Shown: in pieces, positions 62,434-64,000 of the stretch
Layout of the letters: each line of letters begins with the position of its first letter
Numbering within the stretch: the stretch's first letter is position 1
Source of the DNA: Phycisphaerae bacterium
GTDB lineage: Bacteria; Planctomycetota; Phycisphaerae; Sedimentisphaerales; Anaerohalosphaeraceae
Reading direction: 5' to 3'
Assembly: GCA_014859965.1 (NCBI GenBank)
Contig: JACZKQ010000019.1
Span: forward strand, 1 to 64,000
Length of the DNA: 64,000 nt
Position numbers and translations under genes: made by a program
Notes under the pieces: model-generated
Told to the model about the DNA's origin: nothing
The model's input: the letters and a program-made list of their open reading frames with translations, nothing else
Database searches by the model: none

Positions 62434-63180
62434 TTACTTGATATGGCACGTCTTGCACAGGGCACCGTAATTTAGCTCATAACTCTGTGCAAGATAGTTC
62501 AGGCCGGCTCTTCGGGCGCTGTAGGTCAGGCCCCACTGGATTCCCGGAATATTGACCAGGTGCGGAATGCTCAGTTCAAACTCGCCCGAACCGGGAGCCG
62601 TCACCGGCTTTCCTTCACCATCCAGTATCGGGTTGCCGCCCGCGTCGTATTGCGGCACAGCATCATTATCCCACTGAACCAGTTGCCCATGAAGCCCCTG
62701 GAGGTGGATATCGTGGCAGCTCTGGCAATTCACATAGCCCTTGGTCGCACTGAGGAGGTCGTCACGAATGGTACCGCGGCCATGTACCACGTTACTGGGG
62801 CTGGCTTCAGGGTGCAGCTCTGGATCCTGCGCCGCCGCCATGGCATAAGAGAATTCAATGGGATGCGTTCCGCTCAGATCGCCGCCGGCACTGTTGATTG
62901 TGTGGCTGCTGCCGTCCGTCGCGTCGTGGCAAGCCAGACAGAGCAATGTGGGCCCCTCAGGGTCGCCCGGCGTGGCGTCCATGGTTTCGCTGGAGTAATT
63001 CGTCCAACTCGTTTGCGTAGTCATAGTCCCGCTCCACAGCGGCATGTCCGTCATCTGCTGCGCTTTGTGGGGAATGTGACAGGAGTCACAATCATAAGTC
63101 GAGCTGCTCTCAATGCTGTGGAAAGCCATCAGCGGCGCCGCAATACCGACAAGCGATACCAACAAGAAATACTTTTTCAT
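62434..63180 (-). CDS. Tetrahaem c-type cytochrome
   Basis: Exported cytochrome of 248 residues with signal peptide MKKYFLLVSLVGIAAPLMAF and four haem motifs CDSCH, CLACH, CQSCH and CKTCH, the last at the C-terminus. The layout (CxxCHIPHK start, CHDATDG, CHDIHLQG) resembles doubled-CxxCH or NrfB-like periplasmic electron shuttles. It has its own terminator, so it is probably a separate transcript from the downstream operon, between that operon and the HzsA-related gene. GGAGGTAAGG-type ribosome-binding site precedes the ATG. Confidence 0.9.
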   Translation of the reverse strand: MKKYFLLVSLVGIAAPLMAFHSIESSSTYDCDSCHIPHKAQQMTDMPLWSGTMTTQTSWTNYSSETMDATPGDPEGPTLLCLACHDATDGSSHTINSAGGDLSGTHPIEFSYAMAAAQDPELHPEASPSNVVHGRGTIRDDLLSATKGYVNCQSCHDIHLQGLHGQLVQWDNDAVPQYDAGGNPILDGEGKPVTAPGSGEFELSIPHLVNIPGIQWGLTYSARRAGLNYLAQSYELNYGALCKTCHIK

Positions 63181-63248
63181 TACCTTACCTCCGAAACTGT
63201 GGTTCTATTTACCGGGTACAGACTTCCGCAATCCAAACCCACCTGATA

Positions 63249-63267
63249 GGCAGGCACGATGCCTGCC
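63249..63267. repeat. Perfect inverted repeat in the gap before the tetrahaem gene
   Basis: GGCAGGCA and TGCCTGCC flank a 3-base loop (8-base stem), 58 bases after the stop of the partial HzsA-like gene. There is no T-run on either strand, so it may be a weak terminator, mRNA 3' stabiliser or operator. Confidence 0.5.
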
Positions 63268-63324
63268 GAAACACTCTTCATTAAAAACATTATTTCCGAT
63301 ACTTGCCTGACGCCGGATCGTACA

Positions 63325-64000
63325 CTATTCGAGCGTAGGATAAACGATTTCGCCGCGCAATTGCGCTTCCCCGCCTTCTTTCTCATAAACGCCGTAGAAC
63401 AGCGAACAGGAGTCGAGCCACACGCGGATGCGGTGCACGTCTTCAGGGGGCATTTGCAGGTCATGGTGGCCCTCCTGCAGCATCGCATGCAGTTTCGATG
63501 CACGGGCCCCGAAGTTGCCCGGAATCGTTCGGTGCCGATCCCCGTAGCTCCAGAACCCGAACTTCGGCGCAAGACTGAAATACGAGGCATACCACTTCTG
63601 GCGTCCCTTAACGATGACTTCACTGTCGAGTCGCGGCGCCTTGTCGGCGTTCTTCTGATGGCAGGACACGCAGTGTCTATCCAGCACCGGCTGCACCAGC
63701 CTCGGATAACTAAACGGATTGGTGCCGTCGACATCCGGCACGGGAATGGACGGCGGCCGCCGCATCGCGATGGGCGTTTGCTTCGCAAGGCCCGGCGCGC
63801 GATGTCGAGGCTCGTGACAGCCCTGACAAACAAGACGCTCGCCCGGCTGAACATAGGTTGCCGAACGCATGGATTGTACCGCCAGCCCGTCGGCATCCAA
63901 CGCCTGGAAGAAAAGTTCTTTTTGTGCCGGAACCGTAAAGTGTGCACTGCCGTCCGCTTCCACCGGCACGGTACCCAGAACGTACCGCGCAAGCACCACG
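63325..64000 (-). CDS. HzsA-related dihaem cytochrome protein, cut by window edge
   Basis: The C-terminal 225 residues of a protein whose start lies outside the window. It carries CQGCHEPRHRAPG and CVSCHQKNADKAP, with the same architecture as the C-terminus of the protein at 21115-23568 (ELFFQALDADGLAVQSMRS, the paired haem motifs about 60 residues apart). The end differs: a DVHRIRVWLDSCSLFYGVYE tail. As with that gene, the likeness to hydrazine synthase alpha is only a family link. It reads toward the tetrahaem gene and might share transcription with it. Confidence 0.75.
   Translation of the reverse strand, partial: VVLARYVLGTVPVEADGSAHFTVPAQKELFFQALDADGLAVQSMRSATYVQPGERLVCQGCHEPRHRAPGLAKQTPIAMRRPPSIPVPDVDGTNPFSYPRLVQPVLDRHCVSCHQKNADKAPRLDSEVIVKGRQKWYASYFSLAPKFGFWSYGDRHRTIPGNFGARASKLHAMLQEGHHDLQMPPEDVHRIRVWLDSCSLFYGVYEKEGGEAQLRGEIVYPTLE

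Noticed and set aside
32108-63267. Shared TGCCTGCC core in the hairpins at 32108 and 63249 as a dispersed repeat family
   Set aside because: Only the short palindromic core is shared; the loops and flanks differ, so chance or GC-rich hairpin bias is enough.
1-64000. CRISPR arrays, tRNA or rRNA genes, insertion sequences, prophage
   Set aside because: I saw no spaced direct repeats, transposase motifs, cloverleaf-like segments or rRNA-like sequence. A tRNA or CRISPR search tool could still find a short feature I missed.

Overview
The window is a high-GC, gene-dense bacterial chromosome segment with long same-strand operons, many 1-8 base gene overlaps, frequent GTG/TTG starts and many lipoprotein signals. 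It most resembles an anaerobic or facultative member of the Planctomycetota (Phycisphaerae-like) or a related PVC lineage. The reasons are two HzsA-related TolB/cytochrome proteins, a decayed dockerin-like C-terminal tail, an oxygen-sensitive glycyl radical enzyme with its activase, and a Wood-Ljungdahl methyl-branch operon. This placement is an inference from gene content. I saw no rRNA, tRNA, CRISPR array, insertion sequence or phage module.

Left third (1-25 kb). A copper-type P1B ATPase is cut by the left edge. A DUF2267 protein, an OPT oligopeptide transporter with threonine dehydrogenase, and a PAS/PocR-like sensor histidine kinase follow. Next come a lipoprotein peptidase / GH28 / lipoprotein peptidase cluster, an HtrA-type protease, and a four-gene tolC-hlyD-ABC-permease export operon. 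The section ends with an M48 protease, an HzsA-like dihaem protein, a frameshifted nucleoside hydrolase and a decayed region.

Middle (25-43.9 kb). Here are a cold shock protein, a fused trehalose-phosphate synthase/phosphatase with a GH15 hydrolase, a DegT aminotransferase and a small membrane protein. They are followed by a sugar-phosphate operon (HAD mutase, PfkB kinase, mannitol-dehydrogenase-like), a DUF434 protein, the glycyl radical enzyme and its activase, the AnmK-MurQ peptidoglycan-recycling pair, and an alcohol dehydrogenase/SDR pair whose SDR has Arg in place of the catalytic Lys.

Right third (44-64 kb, nearly all minus strand). The first redox module is a seven-gene unit transcribed fhs > hdrA fusion > mvhD > hdrC > hdrB > metV > metF. 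It encodes formate-tetrahydrofolate ligase and a predicted Hdr-linked, possibly electron-bifurcating methylene-THF reductase. Its HdrA is a 1491-residue HdrA/GltD-like/HdrA fusion. The second module, beginning about 0.5 kb away, is transcribed NHL lipoprotein > pentahaem cytochrome > outer-membrane beta-barrel > NHL lipoprotein > 12-haem cytochrome > 7-haem cytochrome, with a separate tetrahaem cytochrome and an HzsA-like gene upstream. I read it as a candidate trans-outer-membrane electron conduit. The two modules side by side suggest one-carbon redox chemistry in the cytoplasm and electron transfer across the envelope, but a direct link is not shown.
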